DNA of 64,000 bases from Clostridium sp. Lineage in GTDB: Bacteria; Bacillota; Clostridia; Lachnospirales; Lachnospiraceae. Below are positions 54,114 through 62,668 of this stretch, in pieces. The translations under genes and the position numbers were made by a program. The DNA is taken from NCBI GenBank assembly GCA_023664385.1, contig JAMPFU010000004.1, positions 56,691-120,690 on the forward strand. Reading direction: 5' to 3'. The notes under the pieces were generated by a model that was given only the letters and a program-made list of their open reading frames with translations, was not told the origin of the DNA and ran no database searches. Positions within the stretch are counted from its first letter, which is position 1, and the number at the start of each line of letters is the position of its first letter.

Positions 54114-55020
54114 TTCTCTCACCTCCTACAAGATTTACAAAATAACTCTCCAGGCTCTCGTCATGCTCCTTCAGGGAAAGCACCCCGCAGTGCTCCCTGT
54201 CAAGTGCAAGCACAAGCTCTGTAATATTTACTTCACCGTAAATGTCTGCCCGATTGTCATCGGTCACGCTGTACTCTGCCTGCATTTCGTCAAGCACACG
54301 TGTAAGCACCTGCAAATCGGTAACCTCAGCCCTCATACATTTTCTACATGCCTGCTCCAGCTCCTCGGCACTTATCTCCTTTACCATTCTTCCGCCATCG
54401 ATAAATCCATAGTGTGTTGCAAGCTTGGAAAGCTCGTCAAGAATATGGCTGGAAATCAGCACCGTAATCTGCTTTTCCCTGTTAAGCTTTAAAATAAGCT
54501 CCCGTATTTCAATAATGCCCTGTGGGTCAAGTCCGTTTATCGGCTCGTCCAAAACAAGAAAATCAGGATTTCCTGCAAGCGCCATTGCTATGCCAAGCCG
54601 CTGCCTCATGCCAAGGGAAAAATTCCTTGCCTTTTTTCTTCCCGTTTCGCCAAGTCCCACGAGAGCAAGCAGCTCAGGAATATCGGCAAAGGACGGCAGA
54701 CCCAAATTTCTATACTGCTCCTTCAAATTATCCTCCGCCGTCATGTCAAGATATATGGACGGTGTTTCAACCACAGCTCCCATACGCTTTCTTGATTTGC
54801 TTATATCCCTGTCAAGATTTTTTCTTCCGTACAAGGTAAATTCGCCCGACGTAACAGGCTGAAGACCACTTATCAGGCGTATAAGCGTAGTTTTTCCTGC
54901 GCCGTTTTTGCCAACAAAGCCATAAATTGCCCCCTTGGGAACATTCATGTTAAGCTGGTTCAGCGCCTTGAATTTTCTGTAATATTTACACAGATGATTT
55001 GTCTGCAAAACATATTCCAC
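54106..55020 (-). CDS. ABC transporter ATPase, BcrA-like
   Basis: 304 residues from a GTG start at 55020, which has an ideal AAAGGAGGATAAGAAA upstream; the frame opens further at 55119 but without a ribosome site. Walker A GKNGAGKTTLIRL, signature FSLGMRQRLGIAMAL, Walker B FLVLDEPINGLDPQG and LISSHILDELSKL are seen, with a BcrA-type C-terminal domain. FSLGMRQR is the usual signature form of this group. It partners the permease at 53244. Confidence 0.92.
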   Translation of the reverse strand: MEYVLQTNHLCKYYRKFKALNQLNMNVPKGAIYGFVGKNGAGKTTLIRLISGLQPVTSGEFTLYGRKNLDRDISKSRKRMGAVVETPSIYLDMTAEDNLKEQYRNLGLPSFADIPELLALVGLGETGRKKARNFSLGMRQRLGIAMALAGNPDFLVLDEPINGLDPQGIIEIRELILKLNREKQITVLISSHILDELSKLATHYGFIDGGRMVKEISAEELEQACRKCMRAEVTDLQVLTRVLDEMQAEYSVTDDNRADIYGEVNITELVLALDREHCGVLSLKEHDESLESYFVNLVGGERNE

Positions 55021-55171
55021 TTTCTTATCCTCCTTTGATACTTTTTTAGCACCAATCCTGCCGTATAAGAAAGTCCAAAGAGCTTTCTTATACAATACAA
55101 AATGTGCTTTACATTCCATGGTATATCAAAAAAGGGTTAAGCAGGCGGTTAAGAAAAAGGTTAAGATATGG

Positions 55172-55837
55172 TTAAGCCTCCCGCATTTTAAAGCCGATTC
55201 CCCAAACTGCTTCAATATAATCCTTTCCGTTTATCTCCTTCAGCTTTCTTCTAAGGTTGCTGATATGCACCTTCAGAGAGCCCTCCACACAGTCAGGCGT
55301 TTCCATGCTTATTTTATCAAGCATAACCGACTTGGCAATCACCTGTTTTGGATTGCTCATCAGAAGCTTTAATATTGCAAATTCAGTTTTTGTAAGCTTG
55401 ACAGTCTGCCCCTCCACGCTTGCCATATGCGCCGTACAGTCAAGGCTGATTTCCTCAAATACGAGCTTATCGCCTTGTACCATGACCTGCGAATTTCTCA
55501 GTGCAACCGTAATTCTTGCCAAAAGCTCCTCCATGTCAAAGGGCTTTGTGACATAATCAACAGCGCCGTCAAGAAGAAGCTGCACCTTGTCATCCACACA
55601 AGCCTTTGCAGACACAACGATAACAGGAATGTCCTTAATCTTCCTTAATACCGCCTCGCCGCTTTGTCCCGGAAGCATCAAATCAAGCAAAACCAAATCA
55701 GGACGGTTTGTTTCAAGCACCAAAAGGGCTTCCGTTCCCGAATAAGCCCGAAGCGTCCCGTAGCCTTCCCTGCCAAGCGTTTCCTCAAGCATATTTCCGA
55801 TATGCTCGTCATCATCTATGATAAGTATTGTCTTCAT
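55172..55837 (-). CDS. OmpR-family response regulator
   Basis: 221 residues. The receiver domain starts MKTILIIDDDEHIG with phosphoacceptor aspartate in PDLVLLDLMLPG and KPFDMEELLARI; the OmpR winged HTH follows (about 130-220, VKLTKTEFAILKLLMSNPKQVI, VKVHISNLRRKLKE, IEAVWGIGFKM). ATG at 55837 has GGAGCAAAAA before it. It opens the regulator-ATPase-permease-kinase unit and very likely controls it. The 151-base gap to the ATPase gene may hold its binding site. Confidence 0.93.
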   Translation of the reverse strand: MKTILIIDDDEHIGNMLEETLGREGYGTLRAYSGTEALLVLETNRPDLVLLDLMLPGQSGEAVLRKIKDIPVIVVSAKACVDDKVQLLLDGAVDYVTKPFDMEELLARITVALRNSQVMVQGDKLVFEEISLDCTAHMASVEGQTVKLTKTEFAILKLLMSNPKQVIAKSVMLDKISMETPDCVEGSLKVHISNLRRKLKEINGKDYIEAVWGIGFKMREA

Positions 55838-55852
55838 TTTTTGCTCCAATAT

Positions 55853-56458
55853 CTAAAAATTAATAACGCCCAAATGCTCTAACAGTATTTTTAAGCCTAT
55901 CAAAATCAGTATGATGCCGCCTGCCATCTGCGCCTTTTTCTCATATTTTGCTCCGAATATATTTCCTATTTTTACACCGATAAAGGAAAAAACAAAGGTT
56001 ATCACACCGATAAAGCTGACTGCCGCAAAAATATTTACCTTCAGGAATGCAAACGTAACACCTACGGCAAGTGCATCTATGCTTGTAGCGACAGCCATAA
56101 CGAGCATTGTCTTCACGCCGAAGCAATCCTTTTCGCTGTCCTTGCCGCCGTTATTTTTGTCAGCATTATCCTCCTCGGCGTCCTCCTTAGAAAATGCCTC
56201 CTTCAGCATATTAGCACCAATCAATACAAGCAGAAAAAATGCAACCCAATGGTCATATTTTTTGATTGCTCCCGCAAATGCCTGTCCAAGAAGGTAGCCA
56301 ATCGCAGGCATAAGTGCCTGAAATCCACCAAACCATACGCCTGCAAGCAGCATCTGCTTTATCGTTATTTTTTTTGTTTCAAGCCCCTTACATACGGACA
56401 CAGCAAATGCATCCATCGAAAGCCCGATTGCAAGTATAAACAATTCTGCAATTCCCAT
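55853..56458 (-). CDS. mntP: Manganese efflux pump MntP
   Basis: 201 residues, six helices in two related halves; the conserved aspartates are in LSMDAFAVSVCKGL and TSIDALAVGVTFAF. A central acidic and lysine-rich loop (ED AEEDNADKNNGGKDSEK region) joins the halves. MntP exports Mn(II). No yybP-ykoY-type Mn riboswitch fits in the 66-base gap to the Fur-family gene. AAAAAGGAGTACATAAA precedes the ATG. Confidence 0.93.
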   Translation of the reverse strand: MGIAELFILAIGLSMDAFAVSVCKGLETKKITIKQMLLAGVWFGGFQALMPAIGYLLGQAFAGAIKKYDHWVAFFLLVLIGANMLKEAFSKEDAEEDNADKNNGGKDSEKDCFGVKTMLVMAVATSIDALAVGVTFAFLKVNIFAAVSFIGVITFVFSFIGVKIGNIFGAKYEKKAQMAGGIILILIGLKILLEHLGVINF

Positions 56459-56524
56459 TTTATGTACTCCTTTTTATCAATTTCTAAGTATTACCTTATT
56501 TCTTCCTGTTATTGTATGTCCATC

Positions 56525-56968
56525 TTATAAGGCTTGGTTCACAAGAACTGCCTTTATCTCCTCCACATTGGAATATCCGTTTTTTTCCATGATATATTTC
56601 AGGGCTTCCTCAATGTCCGCCTCGGACAAAATAATCTGCTTGCTCTTATCCGTCACGACGGTGCAACCACCCTTCATGTCACAGCATCTTCCCGTACAAA
56701 CCGTCTTTTGCAGATTTTTTTTGCTTATGGCTCCAACCTCCTCCAATATATTTATCATTCTGTATACCGTGGCAATTCCTATACGGGGGTCTTTCTTATG
56801 TGCAAGGAAATAAACCTCCTTGCAACAGGAAAATTCTTCATTTGCAACTATATTGATAATAAGTTTTCTCGGTTCAGTCAGCCTTAAGCCTTTTTCCTTC
56901 AGCCTTGCAATGATACTTTCCTCGCTAAGGATAACCTGACCAATTGCCTGTTTTTCATCCACAGCCAT
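56525..56968 (-). CDS. Fur-family metalloregulator
   Basis: 147 residues. The winged HTH begins LKEKGLRLTEPRKLIINIVANEEF and has PRIGIATVYRMINILEEVGAI. Instead of the usual two C-terminal CxxC pairs of Fur it shows CCKEVY and CTGRCCDMKGGC, so its metal site is atypical. It lies directly upstream of mntP on the same strand. Manganese or zinc sensing in place of iron is possible. AAGGAGGCTTAAAA precedes the ATG. Confidence 0.85.
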   Translation of the reverse strand: MAVDEKQAIGQVILSEESIIARLKEKGLRLTEPRKLIINIVANEEFSCCKEVYFLAHKKDPRIGIATVYRMINILEEVGAISKKNLQKTVCTGRCCDMKGGCTVVTDKSKQIILSEADIEEALKYIMEKNGYSNVEEIKAVLVNQAL

Positions 56969-57033
56969 TTTTAAGCCTCCTTATTCCTTATCAAGTTGTA
57001 GGTCAATTTATAAATACGGCGAACTATATCCAT

Positions 57034-57582
57034 TTATTTTACATATTTGTAGCTTGCCGCTAAATCAAATATACTCTCAAATACAAGAATGCCACCGATG
57101 ATTCTTATAATCAGATTATTTGTCTTGAATGGATTTAATAAAATCACAACACCCACAGCAAGCATGATAACGGCAGCAATCAGCATAGGCTGCCATCTGC
57201 TGTCAGGGATATTTTTCTTTATCTCCAAAGAATACTGCAGCTTAATAATTCCATTTAACGCAATGATAATTCCAAGCAGTATTGGTATAATTGATATAAG
57301 CACCTTTGCAATAAGGGCTGCCAAAACAATATATATAATTCCGATAACAATTACGGATTTTGACTTATACTCCATATATCCATAGGCGTCCTCCTTTGGC
57401 TTTCCAAAGTAGCTTAGGATTTTTGCCACACCCATTATCACAAATGCAATTGCAATAATATTCGCAAGGGTTTTTTGTGCCGTTCCGGGAAACACAAGAA
57501 GCAAGCCTCCCAAAACAAGCATGATAAGCCTTATGCCATGACCCTTTCTTAGGTCGTTTATGTATCTCTTTAAACCTTCCAT
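57034..57582 (-). CDS. DUF308/HdeD-like membrane protein
   Basis: 182 residues with six helices arranged in three related pairs; GLLLVFPGTAQKTLANIIAIAFVIMGVAKIL, LLGIIIALNGIIKLQYSLE and AVGVVILLNPFKTNNLIIRIIGGILVFESIFDL are the repeats seen in the HdeD/DUF308 family. The function in Gram-positives is unknown. It lies 12 bases after pheA and is likely co-transcribed. GAAGGAGGTAAAT precedes the ATG. Confidence 0.85.
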   Translation of the reverse strand: MEGLKRYINDLRKGHGIRLIMLVLGGLLLVFPGTAQKTLANIIAIAFVIMGVAKILSYFGKPKEDAYGYMEYKSKSVIVIGIIYIVLAALIAKVLISIIPILLGIIIALNGIIKLQYSLEIKKNIPDSRWQPMLIAAVIMLAVGVVILLNPFKTNNLIIRIIGGILVFESIFDLAASYKYVK

Positions 57583-57594
57583 ATTTACCTCCTT

Positions 57595-58491
57595 CTAATC
57601 CTCTTCCTCATAAATACCGAGTATTTTTATTTCGTTATATTTGTTTATGTTTGCAAGTGCTTCCTTAATGCTGCTGACCCGTCCGGCATATGCGTCTATT
57701 TCTATATAGAAATTATAGGTTCCAAGCTCCTGCTTTGTAGGTCTTGACATGATTGATATCAGATTTATCTGCTTGTCATAAAACTCCTTTAAAATCTCAT
57801 ACAGAAGTCCGGGACGGTCTGCTTTTGGCATTATGTAAACCGGTATTCTGATTTTTTCCTTGTCAGAATACCCGCTGAAGCTTACTTTGTCATCTCTCTT
57901 TAACACGACAAATCTTGTATAATTATTTGCCGCATCCGTGATACCCTCTATAACCATGCGGTTTGAAGCACCGTTTTTTTCTTCCTGTGCAATATGTCTT
58001 GGAACAATTGCCGCCCTGCCCGCCACAGTTTCAAGCATGTAATAGGATTCCATATTGCTTTCCGTGGTAACGATTTTCACATTTTCAAGGGAGCCAATAA
58101 ACCTTCTGCACTGTCCGTTTGCCTTAAACTGTACATAAAGGGTATCAATGTCCTCTATTTTTTTTGCGTTTGCCACAGCCGAAAACTGAACGGGAACCAT
58201 ATGCTCATCTATGATACGCACCTGCTTTTCAAGCAGCAAATCCAAGGTTCTTTGCACATATCCGTCCAAGGTATTTTCCAGGGGAACGATTCCCATTTCA
58301 CATCTGCTGTCTCCATTTTCATCGCAGACGGCATTAAAAACCTCGTCAATGGTAGGGTAATATGCCGCCTCCATATCACAGCTTTTTCCCTTTTTATCTG
58401 AATGTTCCCTCATAAGCTGCCTGTATTCCAAAAATGCCATGTCGCTAAAGGTTCCCTTTGGACCTAAAACCGCCGTCTTTATTATATCCAT
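57595..58491 (-). CDS. pheA: Prephenate dehydratase
   Basis: 298 residues. Prephenate dehydratase domain at about 5-205, with LGPKGTFSDMAFLEY, GIVPLENTLDGYV and the catalytic motif NNYTRFVVLKRD; an ACT domain at about 215-295 (GLLYEILKEFYDKQINLISIMSRPTKQELGTYNFYIEID) binds phenylalanine for feedback inhibition. No chorismate mutase domain is fused. It makes phenylpyruvate in phenylalanine synthesis. The start overlaps the end of the zinc-ribbon gene by 10 bases; AACAGGAGGCAATTACGA precedes it. Confidence 0.95.
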   Translation of the reverse strand: MDIIKTAVLGPKGTFSDMAFLEYRQLMREHSDKKGKSCDMEAAYYPTIDEVFNAVCDENGDSRCEMGIVPLENTLDGYVQRTLDLLLEKQVRIIDEHMVPVQFSAVANAKKIEDIDTLYVQFKANGQCRRFIGSLENVKIVTTESNMESYYMLETVAGRAAIVPRHIAQEEKNGASNRMVIEGITDAANNYTRFVVLKRDDKVSFSGYSDKEKIRIPVYIMPKADRPGLLYEILKEFYDKQINLISIMSRPTKQELGTYNFYIEIDAYAGRVSSIKEALANINKYNEIKILGIYEEED

Positions 58492-58748
58492 TCGTAATTG
58501 CCTCCTGTTATTGCAAGACTAAGTAGCGCATCCATTTTTTCTACATCCTCGCCGCACACTATTTTTATGAGCCTCGCATTTTTGTTTTCAGGGGACATTT
58601 CCTCATCAGGACCTATCTCAAGGTCTAATCCTTGCGCACAGTACGGACACACAATCTGACTTTCCTTTTGAAGGGAAAGAAATCTTGTTTTGCAGCAGTC
58701 ACACTCATAATAACCACATTCTGTCGTATCGTCAGGTACATAATACAT
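58482..58748 (-). CDS. Small zinc-ribbon protein
   Basis: 88 residues; not recognised beyond a zinc ribbon formed by CGYYECDCC and CPYCAQ. The C-terminal half is acidic then hydrophobic. It is translated just before pheA with a 10-base overlap, so it belongs to the same transcript, but I see no link to aromatic metabolism. AAGGAGAAACAAA precedes the ATG. Confidence 0.65.
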   Translation of the reverse strand: MYYVPDDTTECGYYECDCCKTRFLSLQKESQIVCPYCAQGLDLEIGPDEEMSPENKNARLIKIVCGEDVEKMDALLSLAITGGNYEWI

Positions 58749-58775
58749 TTTGTTTCTCCTTAGCCTACTATAGTT

Positions 58776-59423
58776 TTATTTTTGTTCAAATACCGATTTG
58801 GGCTGTTTGCATACAGGACATACAAAATCCTCTGAAAGCTCCTCAAAGGGAACATCCCCCTGATAAATATATCCGCATACGGAGCATACCCATTTTTTGC
58901 CCGATGCCTCTTTTTCATCCTTTTCTTCAGGCAGATAAGTCGGTGCATTCTTCGGACTTTTTCCATTTTTTACCTTATGATAATATGCATAGGTCATCGG
59001 CGTTCCGTCAAGAACCTTGGCATCCTTAACCTCCACAAAAAATACCGTGTGGGTGCTTGTCTCGTAGCTTCCTATCACATCGCCTGCAAAGTAACCACAT
59101 GTACTGTCTTTTAAGACAGGGTTGCCATATGCCCATTCAAAGGGTATATTTTCAAATTTATTGATATCCCTTCCCGACTGGAAACCAAAATTACCAATCA
59201 GCGTCATGTCCGCATTTTCTGTCAGTATATTTACGGCAAGGCTCTTTGACTCCTTGATGCACTTATTTGTATAGTTATCATGGTTGATACTTACTGCGAC
59301 AACGGCAGGCTCCGAGGTTATCTGCATGCAGCTATTGGCAATACAGCCCGTCTGACGCATACCATCCATGGTTGTCACTGCATAAACTCCGTAAGACATA
59401 TTTCTGAAAACATTTTTATCCAT
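58776..59423 (-). CDS. High-molecular-weight rubredoxin (flavin reductase-rubredoxin fusion)
   Basis: 215 residues. An FMN-binding flavoredoxin domain at about 1-150 ([49 protein letters not shown]) is fused to a rubredoxin at about 172-213 with the iron ligands CSVCGYI and CPVCKQP. In clostridia and acetogens such proteins pass electrons to flavodiiron proteins for oxygen or nitric oxide reduction. No flavodiiron partner is in the window. AAAAGGAGGTCTTTT precedes the ATG, with the recurrent GATGTTCAAC just upstream. Confidence 0.93.
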   Translation of the reverse strand: MDKNVFRNMSYGVYAVTTMDGMRQTGCIANSCMQITSEPAVVAVSINHDNYTNKCIKESKSLAVNILTENADMTLIGNFGFQSGRDINKFENIPFEWAYGNPVLKDSTCGYFAGDVIGSYETSTHTVFFVEVKDAKVLDGTPMTYAYYHKVKNGKSPKNAPTYLPEEKDEKEASGKKWVCSVCGYIYQGDVPFEELSEDFVCPVCKQPKSVFEQK

Positions 59424-59512
59424 AAAAGACCTCCTTTTAGTTGAACATCACCACAATCTATGTTGCGCATACATTATACGCTAATTTGCTTTATTTTACT
59501 ATTACTTTGCCA

Positions 59513-60829
59513 TTATTTTTCCTGTTTCCATTTGCGTATTTCCTGTAAACGCTCGTAAACCTTTTCTTCGTCCCCCTGTTTTGTCGGATAGTAATACCGT
59601 TCCTCCTCCATGCCCTCAGGCATACACTGCATACGGGTAAGCTTTTCCTCCGTATTGTGTGCGTACTCATAGTCTTTTCCGTAATCAAGCTCCCGCATAA
59701 GCTTCGTTACCCCGTTACGCAAATTCAGGGGTACAGGCTGCGCTCCATGCTCCCTGACCGAATGTTTGCCACTCTCACAGGCTGTATAAAGCGAATTGGA
59801 TTTCGGCGCCATTGCAAGATATGTTACGGCATGGGTTAAATGCACATCACATTCGGGAACCCCTAAAAAATGGCATGCCTGATATGCGGCAACTGCTACC
59901 GTAAGGGCATTGCTGTCTGCCATTCCCACGTCCTCGCTTGCAAACCGAATCAGCCTTCTCGCTATATAGAGTGGATTTTCCCCTCCCTCAAGCATCCGGA
60001 GCATCCAGTAAATTGCAGCATCAGGGTCGCTGTTGCGCATGGATTTGTGGAGTGCAGAAATCATATTGTAATGCTCCTCGCCGTTTTTATCATACAGCAG
60101 GGATTTTTTTCCTATGCACTGCTCCATAATCTCGTCCGTCACAGTGAAACCATCCTCACTTATCTCACTGTTTAAAACAACCATTTCCAATGTATTAAGA
60201 GCCGCTCTTGCATCACCGTCAGCAAATATGGCAATCGTCTTGATGTGGGCATCCGAGATTTTTACGCCCTGGGTTCCAAATCCGTTTGGAGATGCTATGG
60301 CATTTTTTATAAGCAAAATCAAATCGTCCTCCCCAAGTGCCTTTAGGACAAATACCCTGCACCTTGACAAAAGCGCTGCATTTACCTCAAAGGAAGGGTT
60401 TTCCGTCGTGGCGCCTATCAGCGTTATGCTCCCCTTCTCAACAAAGGGAAGAAATGCATCCTGCTGTGCCTTGTTAAAGCGGTGTATCTCATCTATAAAA
60501 AGAACAGTACGCATGCCCATTTTCTGACTGTCCTCCGCCTTTTTCATAACGTCCTTTATCTCTTTTATCCCGCTTGTGACAGCACTGAAATTAATGAAAT
60601 TCGCATTTGTCCTCGCAGCAATGATACCTGCAAGGGTTGTCTTGCCAACACCGGGCGGTCCCCAAAAAATCATGGAGGATATCTGGTCCTTCTCTATAAG
60701 CTGTCTTAATATTTTCCCTGTCCCAAGCAAATGCTGTTGTCCAACAAACTCCTCAAGGGTTTTGGGTCTCAGCCTGCTTGCAAGAGGGACATGCTTTGGT
60801 GCGTAATCAAATAATGACATCTGCTCCAC
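59513..60829 (-). CDS. rarA: Replication-associated recombination protein RarA
   Basis: 438-residue AAA+ ATPase related to clamp loaders. RPKTLEEFVGQQHLLG, Walker A WGPPGVGKTTLAGI, Walker B TVLFIDEIHRFNKAQQDAFLPFVE, sensor VTENPSFEVNAALLSRCRVF and the C-terminal RarA domain with RRLIRFASEDVGMADSNALTVA are all present. It acts at stalled replication forks. The frame opens with GTG at 60829, with AAAGGAGG 11 bases before; an ATG at 60820 is an alternative. Confidence 0.96.
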   Translation of the reverse strand: MEQMSLFDYAPKHVPLASRLRPKTLEEFVGQQHLLGTGKILRQLIEKDQISSMIFWGPPGVGKTTLAGIIAARTNANFINFSAVTSGIKEIKDVMKKAEDSQKMGMRTVLFIDEIHRFNKAQQDAFLPFVEKGSITLIGATTENPSFEVNAALLSRCRVFVLKALGEDDLILLIKNAIASPNGFGTQGVKISDAHIKTIAIFADGDARAALNTLEMVVLNSEISEDGFTVTDEIMEQCIGKKSLLYDKNGEEHYNMISALHKSMRNSDPDAAIYWMLRMLEGGENPLYIARRLIRFASEDVGMADSNALTVAVAAYQACHFLGVPECDVHLTHAVTYLAMAPKSNSLYTACESGKHSVREHGAQPVPLNLRNGVTKLMRELDYGKDYEYAHNTEEKLTRMQCMPEGMEEERYYYPTKQGDEEKVYERLQEIRKWKQEK

Positions 60830-60855
60830 AATACAGCAGCCTCCTTTCCATACGT

Positions 60856-61827
60856 TTATCCTCTGTATGCTATCCTGATTATGTCGTCAATCTTTACTTC
60901 CTTTATGGTTGCATCCTTTATTTTTGCCTTGTCAGAAATATCGCAAATCAGTCTTGCGCCTGTAATATCTTTTTTCAAAAACTGATAGGTAACAATATTT
61001 CCTTCCACATTTATTATCTGCGCATTTTCATGTTCAACATAGTTCTCATCATAATATTCTACAACAAGATTACGGCTTGGCGCAATACGGTTTATAAGCG
61101 CATCAAGGGGTCCGTCCTCCACAATTTTCCCCTTGTTTATGATAATAAGCCGTTTACATAATTCCTCTATATCCCCTAAATCGTGCGTGGTGAGTATTAT
61201 GGTGGTTCCCTTGACACGGTTAATTTCCTTTATAAATTTTCGGATTGCATACTTACCCTCAACGTCAAGCCCAATGGTCGGCTCGTCCAAAAACAGCACT
61301 GACGGAGAATGCAGCATTGCCGACACAAGGTCGCCCCGCATTCTCTGTCCGAGAGAAAGCTGCCTTACGGGAATATTGATAATTTCTCCTATGCCAAGTA
61401 TGTCATCCATCACCTTCAGGTTTTCCTCGTACATGGCTTTCGGAATGTTGTAAATGTGCCGCATCAGCTCAAAGCTTTCGCCCAGCCGAAGATCCCAGTT
61501 AAGCTGTGTCCGTTGACCGAATACAACACCAAGATCCTGTACGACGCTGACCCTTTCCTTCTGTGGATTTCTGCCGTTAATTAAAATATCGCCGGAGGTA
61601 GGTACCAGTATGCCTGACAGCATTTTTACGGTCGTGCTTTTCCCTGCGCCGTTTGGTCCGATAAATGCAGTTATCTCCCCTTTGGAAATTGTAAAGCTTA
61701 TATCGTCAACGGCACGCAGTAATTCATATTTTCTCACAAACAAGTTTTTCATTGCGCCTGCAAGTCCTTTTTCCTTTTGGGCAATTTTATATTCCTTTAC
61801 TAAATGCTCAACTATGATTGTGTCCAT
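60856..61827 (-). CDS. ABC ATPase of a DUF990-type exporter
   Basis: 323 residues. Walker A GPNGAGKSTTVKML, Q-loop VFGQRTQLNWDL, signature LSLGQRMRGDLVSAML, Walker B VLFLDEPTIGLDVEGK and TTHDLGDIEELCKR, plus a C-terminal domain. The FGQRTQLNWDL Q-loop is characteristic of the ATPases that pair with two DUF990 permeases, as the next two genes do. Some relatives export viologens or other amphipathic compounds; the substrate here is unknown. GGGAGAAGC precedes the ATG. Confidence 0.93.
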   Translation of the reverse strand: MDTIIVEHLVKEYKIAQKEKGLAGAMKNLFVRKYELLRAVDDISFTISKGEITAFIGPNGAGKSTTVKMLSGILVPTSGDILINGRNPQKERVSVVQDLGVVFGQRTQLNWDLRLGESFELMRHIYNIPKAMYEENLKVMDDILGIGEIINIPVRQLSLGQRMRGDLVSAMLHSPSVLFLDEPTIGLDVEGKYAIRKFIKEINRVKGTTIILTTHDLGDIEELCKRLIIINKGKIVEDGPLDALINRIAPSRNLVVEYYDENYVEHENAQIINVEGNIVTYQFLKKDITGARLICDISDKAKIKDATIKEVKIDDIIRIAYRG

Positions 61828-61870
61828 ATGCTTCTCCCTATAAATATATTACTTACCATTTTTGTATGCC

Positions 61871-62665
61871 TTACTGCCCCGCACTTTCATAGCTTCTAAG
61901 TCCAACCTTAAAAAATAGTGCCGCCAAAGTCATTGTAACAATTCCAATTACCAGTGAAATAACTGCGCCCGTTCCTACGCCCGACAAAAGATCCCTTGCA
62001 GGATAATAACTTATCCACCCAATTGGAATAACATAAGTAAGTATTATCTGCATCATTCTCGGATACATGGAAAGGGGGTACATGGTTGTCTTATCAAAAA
62101 ACTCCTGTGTAAACCCTGCAAAATCATTCATGCTTTTTGTCCAAAAGGAAAATGTACCCATTATAATGTAAATTCCTCCACGGATAAGCGTAGCCCCTGT
62201 AATAAGCAGGATAACCGCAATCACAGCTTCTATCGTCCACTGAAACTGTATCTTATGGCATCCATAGGCAAACACACAAATTCCCGGAATTAAATCTGTA
62301 ATGCCTATGATATTAAATCTCGTAAAGAAAAACTGAAACAGCACGCTTAACGGTCGAAGCATGAATCGGTCGAACTCTCCTCTCACAACATATTCGCCCA
62401 TAAACCAGCCCTGCACAAAAAATATCATAGAAAAGGCGTGGGATATCACTGCTATTCCATATAAAAATGCAAGGTGTCCGTAGTCCCAGCCATTGATTGT
62501 GCCAAAGCTTGCAACAACAAATTTAATTGTTGCAAAGCCCAAGATAAACTGAATGGGATTTGACAAAAGCCAGCCCACAAAGTTTGCAGGGTATTCAAGC
62601 ATTGTAAGCACGGCAAGCTTTACATGATACAGGCTTACATCAAGATAATGTTTTATGTGCTTCAT
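61871..62665 (-). CDS. DUF990-type ABC permease, subunit 1
   Basis: 264 residues with about six helices. YHVKLAVLTMLEYPANFVGWLLSNP at the start, FVQGWFMGEYVVRGEFDRFMLRPLSVLFQFFFTRF (the family signature) and GWISYYPARDLLSG near the end match the permease pair of the DUF990/ABC-2_membrane group. It lies between the ATPase and the second permease, 4 bases after the latter. GCAGGGAGGATAATAT precedes the ATG. Confidence 0.9.
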   Translation of the reverse strand: MKHIKHYLDVSLYHVKLAVLTMLEYPANFVGWLLSNPIQFILGFATIKFVVASFGTINGWDYGHLAFLYGIAVISHAFSMIFFVQGWFMGEYVVRGEFDRFMLRPLSVLFQFFFTRFNIIGITDLIPGICVFAYGCHKIQFQWTIEAVIAVILLITGATLIRGGIYIIMGTFSFWTKSMNDFAGFTQEFFDKTTMYPLSMYPRMMQIILTYVIPIGWISYYPARDLLSGVGTGAVISLVIGIVTMTLAALFFKVGLRSYESAGQ

Positions 62666-62668
62666 ATA

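Noticed and set aside
55172..55849. Plus-strand frames opposite genes, here and in many places
   Set aside because: They are antisense shadows of well-conserved genes with no ribosome site and no recognisable protein.
56459..56524. Manganese riboswitch upstream of mntP
   Set aside because: The gap is only 66 bases, too short for the yybP-ykoY fold.
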